Assembly (NCBI RefSeq): GCF_007176755.1
Contig: NZ_BJTV01000001.1
Coordinates: 310,001-374,000 of the forward strand
Source of the DNA: Streptomyces sp. 1-11
GTDB taxonomy: Bacteria > Actinomycetota > Actinomycetes > Streptomycetales > Streptomycetaceae
DNA: 64,000 nt
Direction: 5' to 3'
The translations under genes and the position numbers were made by a program. Below the pieces are notes generated by a model that searched no databases, had not been told where the DNA came from, and saw only the letters and a list, made by a program, of their open reading frames with translations. How positions within the stretch are numbered: the stretch's first letter is position 1; each line of letters begins with the position of its first letter. Below are positions 57,971-64,000 of this stretch, piece after piece.

Positions 57971-58090
57971 CCGGCGGGCCCGCCCCCGGGGCCTCACGTC
58001 AGGATCACGCCGGGCTCGCCCCGATCCGCGCGGGAGGCCCCAGGGCCTGCCTGGCATGTCCCGCCGGGCCCGCGAGCTGTCGGACAGGCC

Positions 58091-58852
58091 CTAATCCCGC
58101 AGGCGTGCCTGTGCCTGGGCCGCGTGCATCGCGGCTCCGACGATGCCCGCGTTGTTCTGTAGCTGGGCCGGCACGATCTCGGCCTTGACGCCCTCGATGA
58201 GGTGCAGGAACTTGTCCGCCTTGCGGCTGACCCCGCCGCCGACGATGAACAGCCCGGGCGAGAAGAGCATCTCGACGTGGGCCAGGTACTTCCCGACCCG
58301 GCGCGCCCACTGCTCCCAGCTCAGGTCGTGGTCCTCCTTGGCCTTGCTGGAGGCCCGCTTCTCGGCCTCGTGGCCGTTCAGCTCCAGGTGGCCCAGCTCG
58401 GTGTTGGGGACGAGGACGCCGTCCACGAACACAGCGCTGCCGATGCCGGTGCCGAAGGTGAGCAGGACGACCGTGCCACGCCGGTCCCGGCCGGCGCCGA
58501 ACTGCATCTCGGCGACGCCCGCCGCGTCCGCGTCGTTGACCACGGTCACCGGCAGGCCGCCCAGCCGGCCGCCGAACAACGCGCGCGCGTCCGTGTCCAC
58601 CCAGCTCTTGTCGACATTGGCCGCCGTGCGGACCGTGGCGCCGTCCGTGACCACTCCGGGGAAGGTCAGGCCCACCGGGCCCGTCCAGCCGAAGTGGTCG
58701 ACGACCTGCTTCACCCCGTCGGCGACGCCGTCGGGCGTCGCCGGGTGCGGGGTGAGCACCTTGCAGCGCTCCTGGGCCAGGTCGCCCTTGTCCAGGTCCA
58801 CAGGGGCGCCCTTGATCCCGGATCCACCGATGTCCACGCCGAAGATCTGCAT
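58091..58852 (-). CDS. ppgK: Polyphosphate glucokinase
   Basis: A 253-aa ROK-type sugar kinase that uses polyphosphate (and ATP) to phosphorylate glucose. Nucleotide/phosphate motifs are FGVDIGGSGIKGA and LTFGTGIGSAVFVDG. The VVNDADAAGVAEM segment carries the catalytic Asp. HLELNGHEAEKRAS lacks the zinc-binding Cys motif of ROK repressors. It has no signal peptide. TAACGT lies exactly 6 nt before ATG 58852. It is followed by ispH upstream on the same strand with 49 bp between. Confidence 0.92.
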   Translation of the reverse strand: MQIFGVDIGGSGIKGAPVDLDKGDLAQERCKVLTPHPATPDGVADGVKQVVDHFGWTGPVGLTFPGVVTDGATVRTAANVDKSWVDTDARALFGGRLGGLPVTVVNDADAAGVAEMQFGAGRDRRGTVVLLTFGTGIGSAVFVDGVLVPNTELGHLELNGHEAEKRASSKAKEDHDLSWEQWARRVGKYLAHVEMLFSPGLFIVGGGVSRKADKFLHLIEGVKAEIVPAQLQNNAGIVGAAMHAAQAQARLRD

Positions 58853-58858
58853 GGCCCC

Positions 58859-58864
58859 ACGTTA
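58859..58864 (-). promoter_or_regulatory. -10 box TAACGT, leaderless start of ppgK
   Basis: TAACGT (minus strand) lies exactly 6 nt before ATG 58852, with no ribosome-binding site. It suggests ppgK has its own promoter after ispH. Confidence 0.5.
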
Positions 58865-58901
58865 CGACGTGCCACTGACGGTCATGTCACGCAGATGCCC
58901 G

Positions 58902-59909
58902 TCACACGTCGGAGGCGCCGCTTCCGCCGCGCTCGGCGACCAGGGCCGCCGCCTCGTCGCGCAGGTCGCGGCGCAGCTCCTTGGGCAGCGAGAAGGTGAT
59001 GGACTCCTCGGCGGCCTTGACGATCTCCACGTCCCCGTAGCCGCGCTCGGCGAGCCACTCCAGGACCTGCTCGACCAGCACCTCGGGGACGGAGGCGCCG
59101 GAGGTGACGCCGACCGTCGTGACGCCCTCCAGCCAGGCCTCGTCGATCTCGTCGGCGAAGTCCACCAGGTGGGCGGCGCGGGCGCCGGCCAGCTTGGCGA
59201 CCTCGACCAGCCGCTTGGAGTTGGAGGAGTTGCGCGAGCCGACGACGATGACCAGGTCGGCCTCGGCGCCCATCTGCTTCACGGCGAGCTGGCGGTTCTG
59301 GGTGGCGTAGCAGATGTCGTCGCTCGGCGGGGAGACGAGGCCGGGGAACTTCGTCTTCAGGGCGTCGACGGTCTCCATGGTCTCGTCCACGGAGAGGGTG
59401 GTCTGGGACAGCCACACGACCTTCGAGGGGTCGCGGACCTCGACCTTGGCGACGTCCTCGGGGCCGTCGACGAGCTGGATGTGCTCGGGGGCCTCGCCGG
59501 AGGTGCCGATGACCTCCTCGTGGCCCTCGTGCCCGATCAGGAGGATGTCGTAGTCGTCCTTGGCGTACCGCACGGCCTCCTTGTGGACCTTGGTGACCAG
59601 CGGGCAGGTGGCGTCGATCGTGGCCAGCCGGCCGCGCTCTGCCTCCTCGTGCACGACCGGGGCGACGCCGTGCGCGGAGAACATCACGATGTTGCCCGGC
59701 GGCACCTCCTCCGTCCGCTCGACGAAGACGGCGCCCTTCTTCTCCAGGGTCTGCACGACGTACTTGTTGTGGACGATCTCGTGCCGGACGTAGATCGGGG
59801 CCCCGTACTGCTCGAGGGCCTTCTCGACGGCGATCACGGCGCGGTCCACACCGGCGCAGTAGCCCCGGGGGGCGGCGAGCAGGACACGGCGGCCAGACGA
59901 AGCGGTCAT
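58902..59909 (-). CDS. ispH: 4-hydroxy-3-methylbut-2-enyl diphosphate reductase
   Basis: A 335-aa iron-sulfur enzyme, last step of the MEP isoprenoid pathway. Cluster Cys are in [25 protein letters not shown] and [12 protein letters not shown]. Substrate-contact His are in [10 protein letters not shown] and [10 protein letters not shown], and [14 protein letters not shown] is conserved. I chose ATG 59909, not ATG 59918. A TACGAT box at 59917-59922 ends 7 nt before ATG 59909 and contains the first bases of ATG 59918, so the upstream ATG would be upstream of the transcript. Monocistronic promoter, divergent from xseA. Confidence 0.93.
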   Translation of the reverse strand: MTASSGRRVLLAAPRGYCAGVDRAVIAVEKALEQYGAPIYVRHEIVHNKYVVQTLEKKGAVFVERTEEVPPGNIVMFSAHGVAPVVHEEAERGRLATIDATCPLVTKVHKEAVRYAKDDYDILLIGHEGHEEVIGTSGEAPEHIQLVDGPEDVAKVEVRDPSKVVWLSQTTLSVDETMETVDALKTKFPGLVSPPSDDICYATQNRQLAVKQMGAEADLVIVVGSRNSSNSKRLVEVAKLAGARAAHLVDFADEIDEAWLEGVTTVGVTSGASVPEVLVEQVLEWLAERGYGDVEIVKAAEESITFSLPKELRRDLRDEAAALVAERGGSGASDV

Positions 59910-59916
59910 GGGACCC

Positions 59917-59922
59917 ATCGTA
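59917..59922 (-). promoter_or_regulatory. -10 box TACGAT, leaderless start of ispH
   Basis: TACGAT (minus strand) lies 7 nt before ATG 59909. It overlaps the other possible start, ATG 59918, which therefore would not be transcribed. Confidence 0.5.
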
Positions 59923-60024
59923 AGGGTGTGTTCACGGGCTACGGGATCTCGTGCCCGCCCGGGCCGTCACCCGGGCACGCCGCGGGCGCGCGTGCGGGCG
60001 GGGCCTTTTGTCGGTGCCCGCCGT

Positions 60025-60030
60025 TACGCT
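60025..60030 (+). promoter_or_regulatory. -10 box TACGCT, leaderless start of xseA
   Basis: TACGCT lies exactly 6 nt before ATG 60037, with no ribosome-binding site. No TTGACA-like -35 is visible. Confidence 0.5.
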
Positions 60031-60036
60031 CGCGGC

Positions 60037-61251
60037 ATGGCTGTGAACACGTCGCCCGAGACGCCCCTGCCCGTCGGTGAGGTCTCGCGGCTCATCGGCA
60101 GGTGGATCGACCGGCTGGGCGCGGTGTGGGTCGAGGGGCAGATCACCCAGCTCTCGCGGCGGCCGGGCGCCGGGGTGGTGTTCCTGACCCTGCGGGACCC
60201 CTCGCACGACATCTCGGTCAGCGTGACGTGCTACCGGCAGGTGTTCGACGCCGTGGCCGACGTGGTCGGCGAGGGCGCCCGGGTCGTCGTCCTGGCGAAG
60301 CCGGAGTGGTACGCGCCGCGTGGCCAGCTGTCCCTGCGGGCCGCCGAGATACGGCCTGTCGGCGTCGGTGAGTTGCTGGCCCGTCTCGAGCAGCTCAAGA
60401 AGGCGCTCGCGGCCGAGGGGCTGTTCGCGCCGGAGCGCAAGAAGCCGCTGCCGTTCCTGCCGCAGCTCATCGGGCTGGTCTGCGGCCGGGCCTCAGCGGC
60501 GGAGCGGGACGTGCTGGAGAACGCCCGCCACCGCTGGCCCGCCGTCCGGTTCGAGGTGCGCAACGTGGCCGTGCAGGGTGTGCACGCCGTGCCGCAGGTC
60601 GTGCAGGCGGTGAAGGAGCTGGACGCGCTCGACGAGGTGGACGTCATCGTCGTCGCGCGCGGCGGCGGCAGCGTGGAGGACCTGCTGCCGTTCTCCGACG
60701 AGCAGCTCGTGCGCGCGGTGGCCCAGTGCCGTACGCCGGTGGTGTCCGCCATCGGGCACGAGCCCGACAGCCCGCTGCTCGACCATGTGGCCGACCTGCG
60801 CGCCTCCACCCCGACCGACGCGGCCAAGAAGGTCGTGCCGGACGTGGGCGAGGAGTTCGAGCGGGTGCGGATGCTGCGGGACCGGGCCAGGCGTTGCGCG
60901 TCGGCGGCCGTGGAGCGGGAGGAGCGGGGGCTGGCGCACGCGCTGGCGCGTCCCTCGATGGAGGACCCGCACCGGATGGTCGACGAACGCGCCGACCACG
61001 TGGCGTCGCTGCTGGACCGTGGCCGGCGCACCCTCGGCCACCTCCTGGACCGCGCCGACTCCGAGCTGACGCACACGCACGCGCGCGTGGTGGCCCTCTC
61101 CCCGGCGGCCACGCTCAAGCGCGGCTACGCGGTGCTGCAGCGGGCGGACGGGCACGTGGTGCGCGACCCGGAGGAGGTGTCCGGGGGCGAGCCGCTGCGG
61201 GCGCGGGTGGCCGAGGGCGAGTTCGGCGTCCGGGTCGACGCCCCGGCATGA
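60037..61251 (+). CDS. xseA: Exodeoxyribonuclease VII large subunit
   Basis: A 404-aa nuclease subunit. The N-terminal OB fold covers about residues 20-110 ([24 protein letters not shown]). The catalytic domain follows, with [44 protein letters not shown] and [23 protein letters not shown] text near 215-265. The C-terminal helical part (about 275-400) is predicted as coiled coil and ends [16 protein letters not shown]. The enzyme degrades single-stranded DNA. The start is set by the TACGCT box. xseB follows 90 bp downstream. Confidence 0.94.
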   Translation: MAVNTSPETPLPVGEVSRLIGRWIDRLGAVWVEGQITQLSRRPGAGVVFLTLRDPSHDISVSVTCYRQVFDAVADVVGEGARVVVLAKPEWYAPRGQLSLRAAEIRPVGVGELLARLEQLKKALAAEGLFAPERKKPLPFLPQLIGLVCGRASAAERDVLENARHRWPAVRFEVRNVAVQGVHAVPQVVQAVKELDALDEVDVIVVARGGGSVEDLLPFSDEQLVRAVAQCRTPVVSAIGHEPDSPLLDHVADLRASTPTDAAKKVVPDVGEEFERVRMLRDRARRCASAAVEREERGLAHALARPSMEDPHRMVDERADHVASLLDRGRRTLGHLLDRADSELTHTHARVVALSPAATLKRGYAVLQRADGHVVRDPEEVSGGEPLRARVAEGEFGVRVDAPA

Positions 61252-61257
61252 TCCGCA

Positions 61258-61280
61258 CGGGAGGCCCTGGGGGTCTCCCG
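61258..61280 (+). terminator. Hairpin between xseA and xseB
   Basis: 9-bp stem with one wobble pair (61258-61266 with 61272-61280), 5-nt loop, just after the xseA stop. With the separate TAGGGT box of xseB, it suggests independent transcripts. Confidence 0.6.
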
Positions 61281-61329
61281 CCTCGACCGGCCCGGCCCGT
61301 GAGACCGGCATGATCGAAACGAGACGACC

Positions 61330-61335
61330 TAGGGT
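61330..61335 (+). promoter_or_regulatory. -10 box TAGGGT, leaderless start of xseB
   Basis: TAGGGT lies exactly 6 nt before ATG 61342. The G-rich stretch between could also act as a ribosome-binding site. Confidence 0.4.
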
Positions 61336-61341
61336 GGGTGG

Positions 61342-61563
61342 ATGACCAGCAAGGTGGACGAGGCGCTCTCCTACGAGCAGGCCCGGGACGAGTTGATCGA
61401 GGTCGTACGGCGGCTGGAGGCGGGCGGTACGACGCTCGAGGAGTCCCTGGCGCTGTGGGAGCGGGGCGAGGAGCTGGCCAAGGTGTGCCGGCGCTGGCTG
61501 GAAGGGGCGCGGGCCAGACTCGACGCGGCGCTGGCTGAGGAGGCCGGGGAGGACGCCGAGTAG
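61342..61563 (+). CDS. xseB: Exodeoxyribonuclease VII small subunit
   Basis: A 73-aa subunit made mostly of two helices: [20 protein letters not shown], then [20 protein letters not shown] followed by [18 protein letters not shown]. This is the standard XseB sequence. It assembles on XseA for single-stranded DNA degradation. It lies 90 bp after xseA with a hairpin between, so they may be transcribed separately, which is unusual for an obligate pair. Confidence 0.93.
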   Translation: MTSKVDEALSYEQARDELIEVVRRLEAGGTTLEESLALWERGEELAKVCRRWLEGARARLDAALAEEAGEDAE

Positions 61564-61613
61564 GGAGACGGGACGGCACGCGGCAGTGTGCCGGTTCTCA
61601 CCGCACCCCCAAC

Positions 61614-61643
61614 TTGGTTGAAGGTTGAACTTTGCCGTAGGGT
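61614..61643 (+). promoter_or_regulatory. Promoter with tandem GGTTGAA heptamers before the nitroreductase
   Basis: TTGGTT (61614-61619), 18 bp, then TAGGGT (61638-61643). Two direct GGTTGAA heptamers (61616-61622 and 61623-61629) overlap the -35, a position suited to a redox-sensitive repressor. The leader to ATG 61700 is about 50 nt. Confidence 0.5.
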
Positions 61644-61699
61644 CTGGTGCGTCAGCCGGTCCGGCGCCCGGGCCGGACGCGCACCCGAGGAAGGCACGC

Positions 61700-62290
61700 A
61701 TGTCTCTCGTTCTTGACCCCGCCGCCCAGGACCTGCTGTTCCGCGAGGCCCGCACCGCGAACACCTTCACCGACGAGCCGGTGACCGAGGAGCAGGTCCA
61801 GGCGATCTACGACCTGGTCAAGTACGGTCCCACCGCCTTCAACCAGTCCCCGCTGCGCATCACCCTGGTCCGCTCCCCCGAGGCCCGCGAGCGCCTGGTG
61901 AAGCACATGGCCGAGGGCAACCGGGCGAAGACCGCCACCGCCCCGCTCGTCGCGATCCTCTCCGCGGACAACGAGTTCCACGAGGAGCTGCCGGCCCTGT
62001 TCCCGGCCTTCCCGCAGGCCAAGGACGCCTTCTTCGCCGAGCGCCCGGTCCGCGAGGGCTCCGCCGCGATGAACGCCGCCCTCCAGGCCGGCTACTTCAT
62101 CGTCGGCGTCCGCGCCGCCGGGCTCGCCGCCGGCCCGATGACCGGCCTCGACTTCGAGGGCGTCCGCAAGGAGTTCCTGGACGACGACCACACCCCGCTG
62201 ATGGTCGTCAACATCGGCCGCCCGGGCCCGGACGCCTGGTACCCGCGCTCGCCGCGCCTGGCGTACGAGGACGTCGTCACGACCGTCTGA
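61700..62290 (+). CDS. Nitroreductase-family protein (RutE/HadB-like)
   Basis: A 196-aa FMN-binding nitroreductase-fold protein. FAREARTANTFTDEPVT-like text opens the chain (RTANTFTDEPV), YGPTAFNQSPLRITLVRSPEA holds the cofactor site, and KHMAEGNRAKTATAPLVAIL follows. The family includes malonic semialdehyde reductase RutE and related NADPH-dependent reductases. AGGAAGGC precedes ATG 61700. No rut genes are adjacent, so the pathway is uncertain; quinone or nitro-compound detoxification is another possibility. A very strong terminator follows. Confidence 0.88.
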   Translation: MSLVLDPAAQDLLFREARTANTFTDEPVTEEQVQAIYDLVKYGPTAFNQSPLRITLVRSPEARERLVKHMAEGNRAKTATAPLVAILSADNEFHEELPALFPAFPQAKDAFFAERPVREGSAAMNAALQAGYFIVGVRAAGLAAGPMTGLDFEGVRKEFLDDDHTPLMVVNIGRPGPDAWYPRSPRLAYEDVVTTV

Positions 62291-62298
62291 CCTGCACG

Positions 62299-62342
62299 CA
62301 CGCGAAGAGGCCCCCGGCATCCGCCGGGGGCCTCTTCGCGTG
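62299..62342. terminator. Bidirectional terminator (20-bp stem, tetraloop)
   Basis: Perfect 20-bp inverted repeat (62299-62318 with 62323-62342) with an ATCC loop, between the convergent nitroreductase and DUF4245 genes. It is the strongest terminator in the window. Confidence 0.9.
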
Positions 62343-62358
62343 GGCGCGGGCGCCGCGC

Positions 62359-62883
62359 TCAGGACATTCTCAGGGCCGCCGCCATCTTCGTCAGCCGGTC
62401 GAAGGGGGCCGTGCCGGCCACCACCGTGGTGGAGCCGGGGGTGTCCTCCAGGACCAGGGCGTGGTATCGGCCGCCGGTGTAGCGGGTCCAGGTGCGCTCG
62501 CCGATCCGCTCGGTCCGCTTCGTCGCCTTCGAGCCCTGGCTGGCTTCCTGGATGAAGTCGGACCGTTTCTGAGTCGACTGCTCGACCTGCACGTACTGGC
62601 CCTCGGGATCCTGGAAGCCGAGGTGCCAGCGGTCGGAGTCCTCACCCTGGAAGCGCACCGAGGTCGCCTTCCAGGTGCCGGGCAGGCCTTCCGGAGCGGC
62701 CACCGGGTAGCTCGCGGCACGACGCGCCGTGACCAGCTCGACCTGGTAGTCGACCCGCTTGATGTCGGGAGCGTGATCGTCGTGCGGGACGAAGACGTAG
62801 ATGACCGCCGCCGCGATCCCGATGAGGCCCAGGGAGAGGATCATGTCCCGGACCGTCTTCTGCTTGCCGTTGGAACCTGCCAC
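62359..62883 (-). CDS. DUF4245 membrane-anchored protein
   Basis: A 174-aa protein. A basic N-terminus leads to one membrane helix (about residues 14-32, MILSLGLIGIAAAVIYVFV). An extracellular beta-rich domain follows with RRAASYPVAAPEGLPGTWKA and RWHLGFQDPEGQYVQVEQS, typical of DUF4245. A GTG at 62883 is the start; AGAGGG lies just upstream. It is divergent from glpX, as in other streptomycetes I recall. Function unknown. Confidence 0.82.
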   Translation of the reverse strand: MAGSNGKQKTVRDMILSLGLIGIAAAVIYVFVPHDDHAPDIKRVDYQVELVTARRAASYPVAAPEGLPGTWKATSVRFQGEDSDRWHLGFQDPEGQYVQVEQSTQKRSDFIQEASQGSKATKRTERIGERTWTRYTGGRYHALVLEDTPGSTTVVAGTAPFDRLTKMAAALRMS

Positions 62884-63010
62884 GCCCTCTATCGTCGCAG
62901 GTGCCCGGAGCGCTCATCCGTGGGGTCCCCTGCTCATTTTGTCTGCTCAACGATAGAGTCGGGACCAAGACCCTCATCCGGCCGTCGTCGTATCAGAAAG
63001 GTGCGCTCCG

Positions 63011-64000
63011 ATGACCGAGAATCATCATCTGCCGTCCGAGCTCGATGTGCCCTCAGAGGCGCCCGACCGCAACCTCGCCCTGGAACTCGTCCGGGTGACC
63101 GAAGCCGCCGCCATGGCCGCCGGCCGCTGGGTCGGGCGCGGTGACAAGAACGGCGCCGACGGCGCCGCGGTGCGCGCCATGCGGACCCTCGTCTCGACCG
63201 TCTCGATGAACGGCGTCGTCGTCATCGGCGAGGGCGAGAAGGACGAAGCCCCCATGCTCTTCAACGGGGAGCACGTGGGCGACGGCACCGGGCCCGAGGT
63301 CGACATCGCCGTCGACCCGATCGACGGCACCACCCTGACCGCCAAGGGCATGCCCAACGCGATCGCGGTCCTCGCCGCCGCCGAGCGCGGCGCCATGTTC
63401 GACCCGTCCGCCGTGTTCTACATGGACAAGCTGGTCACGGGCCCCGAGGCCGCCGACTTCGTCGACATCAACGCCCCCGTGTCGGTGAACATCCGCCGGG
63501 TCGCCAAGGCCAAGCGCCGCACGCCCGAGGACGTCACGGTCGTCATCCTCGACCGCCCCCGGCACGAAGGCATCATCAAGGAGATCCGCGACACCGGCGC
63601 CCGCATCAAGCTCATCTCCGACGGTGACGTGGCCGGCTCCATCCTCGCCCTGCGCGAGGGCACCGGCATCGACCTGCTGCTCGGCATCGGCGGCACCCCG
63701 GAGGGCATCATCTCGGCCTGCGCCGTGAAGTGCCTGGGCGGGACCATCCAGGGCAAGCTGTGGCCCAAGGACGACGAGGAGCGCGCGCGGGCCGTCGACG
63801 CCGGGCACGACCTGGACCGGGTGCTGACCACGGAGGACCTGGTCACCGGCGAGAACGTCTTCTTCGTCGCCACCGGCATCACCGACGGCGAGCTGATGCG
63901 CGGGGTGCGCTACCGGTCGGAGACCGCCACCACCGACTCGATCGTGATGCGGTCGAAGTCCGGCACCGTGCGGCGGATCGACTCCGAGCACCGGCTGAGC
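63011..64000 (+). CDS. glpX: Class II fructose-1,6-bisphosphatase, 3' end outside window
   Basis: Gluconeogenic fructose-1,6-bisphosphatase of the GlpX family; 330 codons are visible. The Li-sensitive phosphatase signature is [18 protein letters not shown], followed by the metal-binding [11 protein letters not shown]. Later pieces are [20 protein letters not shown] and [23 protein letters not shown] lies about 9 nt before ATG 63011. A TAGAGT element near 62,953 may be the -10, but I see no clear -35. The visible part lacks only the last residues (GlpX is about 340 aa). Confidence 0.93.
   Translation, partial: MTENHHLPSELDVPSEAPDRNLALELVRVTEAAAMAAGRWVGRGDKNGADGAAVRAMRTLVSTVSMNGVVVIGEGEKDEAPMLFNGEHVGDGTGPEVDIAVDPIDGTTLTAKGMPNAIAVLAAAERGAMFDPSAVFYMDKLVTGPEAADFVDINAPVSVNIRRVAKAKRRTPEDVTVVILDRPRHEGIIKEIRDTGARIKLISDGDVAGSILALREGTGIDLLLGIGGTPEGIISACAVKCLGGTIQGKLWPKDDEERARAVDAGHDLDRVLTTEDLVTGENVFFVATGITDGELMRGVRYRSETATTDSIVMRSKSGTVRRIDSEHRLS

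Overview
The window is a high-GC actinomycete chromosome segment, almost certainly Streptomyces. Third codon positions are strongly G/C, GTG and TTG starts and 4-bp start/stop overlaps are common, and the gene content is typical: mycothiol MshB, the BldK peptide importer, a SpoIIE-type phosphatase, an XRE/DUF397 pair and DUF6113/DUF6542/DUF4245 proteins. From memory, gene order matches the S. coelicolor core in the sdh-bldK-sigE neighbourhood. Most of the window is conserved core chromosome. I saw no insertion sequence, integrase, prophage, CRISPR array, rRNA, tRNA or biosynthetic cluster. I call 61 genes; the first and last run off the window.

Region 1 (1-11.4 kb) is a mycobacterial-like neighbourhood. 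It holds a SigE-type ECF sigma factor with a translationally coupled zinc anti-sigma factor, a divergent O-methyltransferase that appears to start at ATT, a DUF3117 protein, an enoyl-CoA hydratase, Tag glycosylase with a DivIVA-like partner, a FolP2-type pterin-synthase homologue, a LOG-family protein, the lysine/diaminopimelate genes dapE and dapC, two secreted proteins and a 7Fe ferredoxin. Region 2 (11.4-22.4 kb) holds a GNAT enzyme, a transglutaminase-like protein, a drug-type ABC exporter with a DesKR-like two-component system, a large Gly/Pro-rich membrane protein with 9-residue repeats, mshB, and an XRE/DUF397 pair with a small membrane protein nearby.

Region 3 (22.4-42.3 kb) is dominated by peptide use: an S9 peptidase, a five-gene oligopeptide ABC importer, a methyltransferase, the bldKABCDE importer, typA and an orphan solute-binding lipoprotein with an unusual Gly-Glu-Lys repeat insertion. 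Region 4 (42.6-49.4 kb) has a three-subunit succinate dehydrogenase with a single membrane subunit, then a TIM-barrel-like membrane protein divergent from a coiled-coil protein. Region 5 (49.5-64 kb) holds a PAS/GAF/SpoIIE phosphatase and an RsbW-like ATPase, a Nudix hydrolase, a SPOR-like peptide, a GntR regulator, ychF, ppgK, ispH, xseAB, a nitroreductase, a DUF4245 protein and glpX.

The most general unlisted signal is a promoter class. Twelve genes have a TANNNT box exactly 6 or 7 nt before their start codon and mostly no ribosome-binding site, which is the geometry of leaderless mRNAs; in ispH this decides which ATG is used. Strong inverted repeats mark most convergent gene ends. All functional calls come from recognising protein families by eye; no database search was run.
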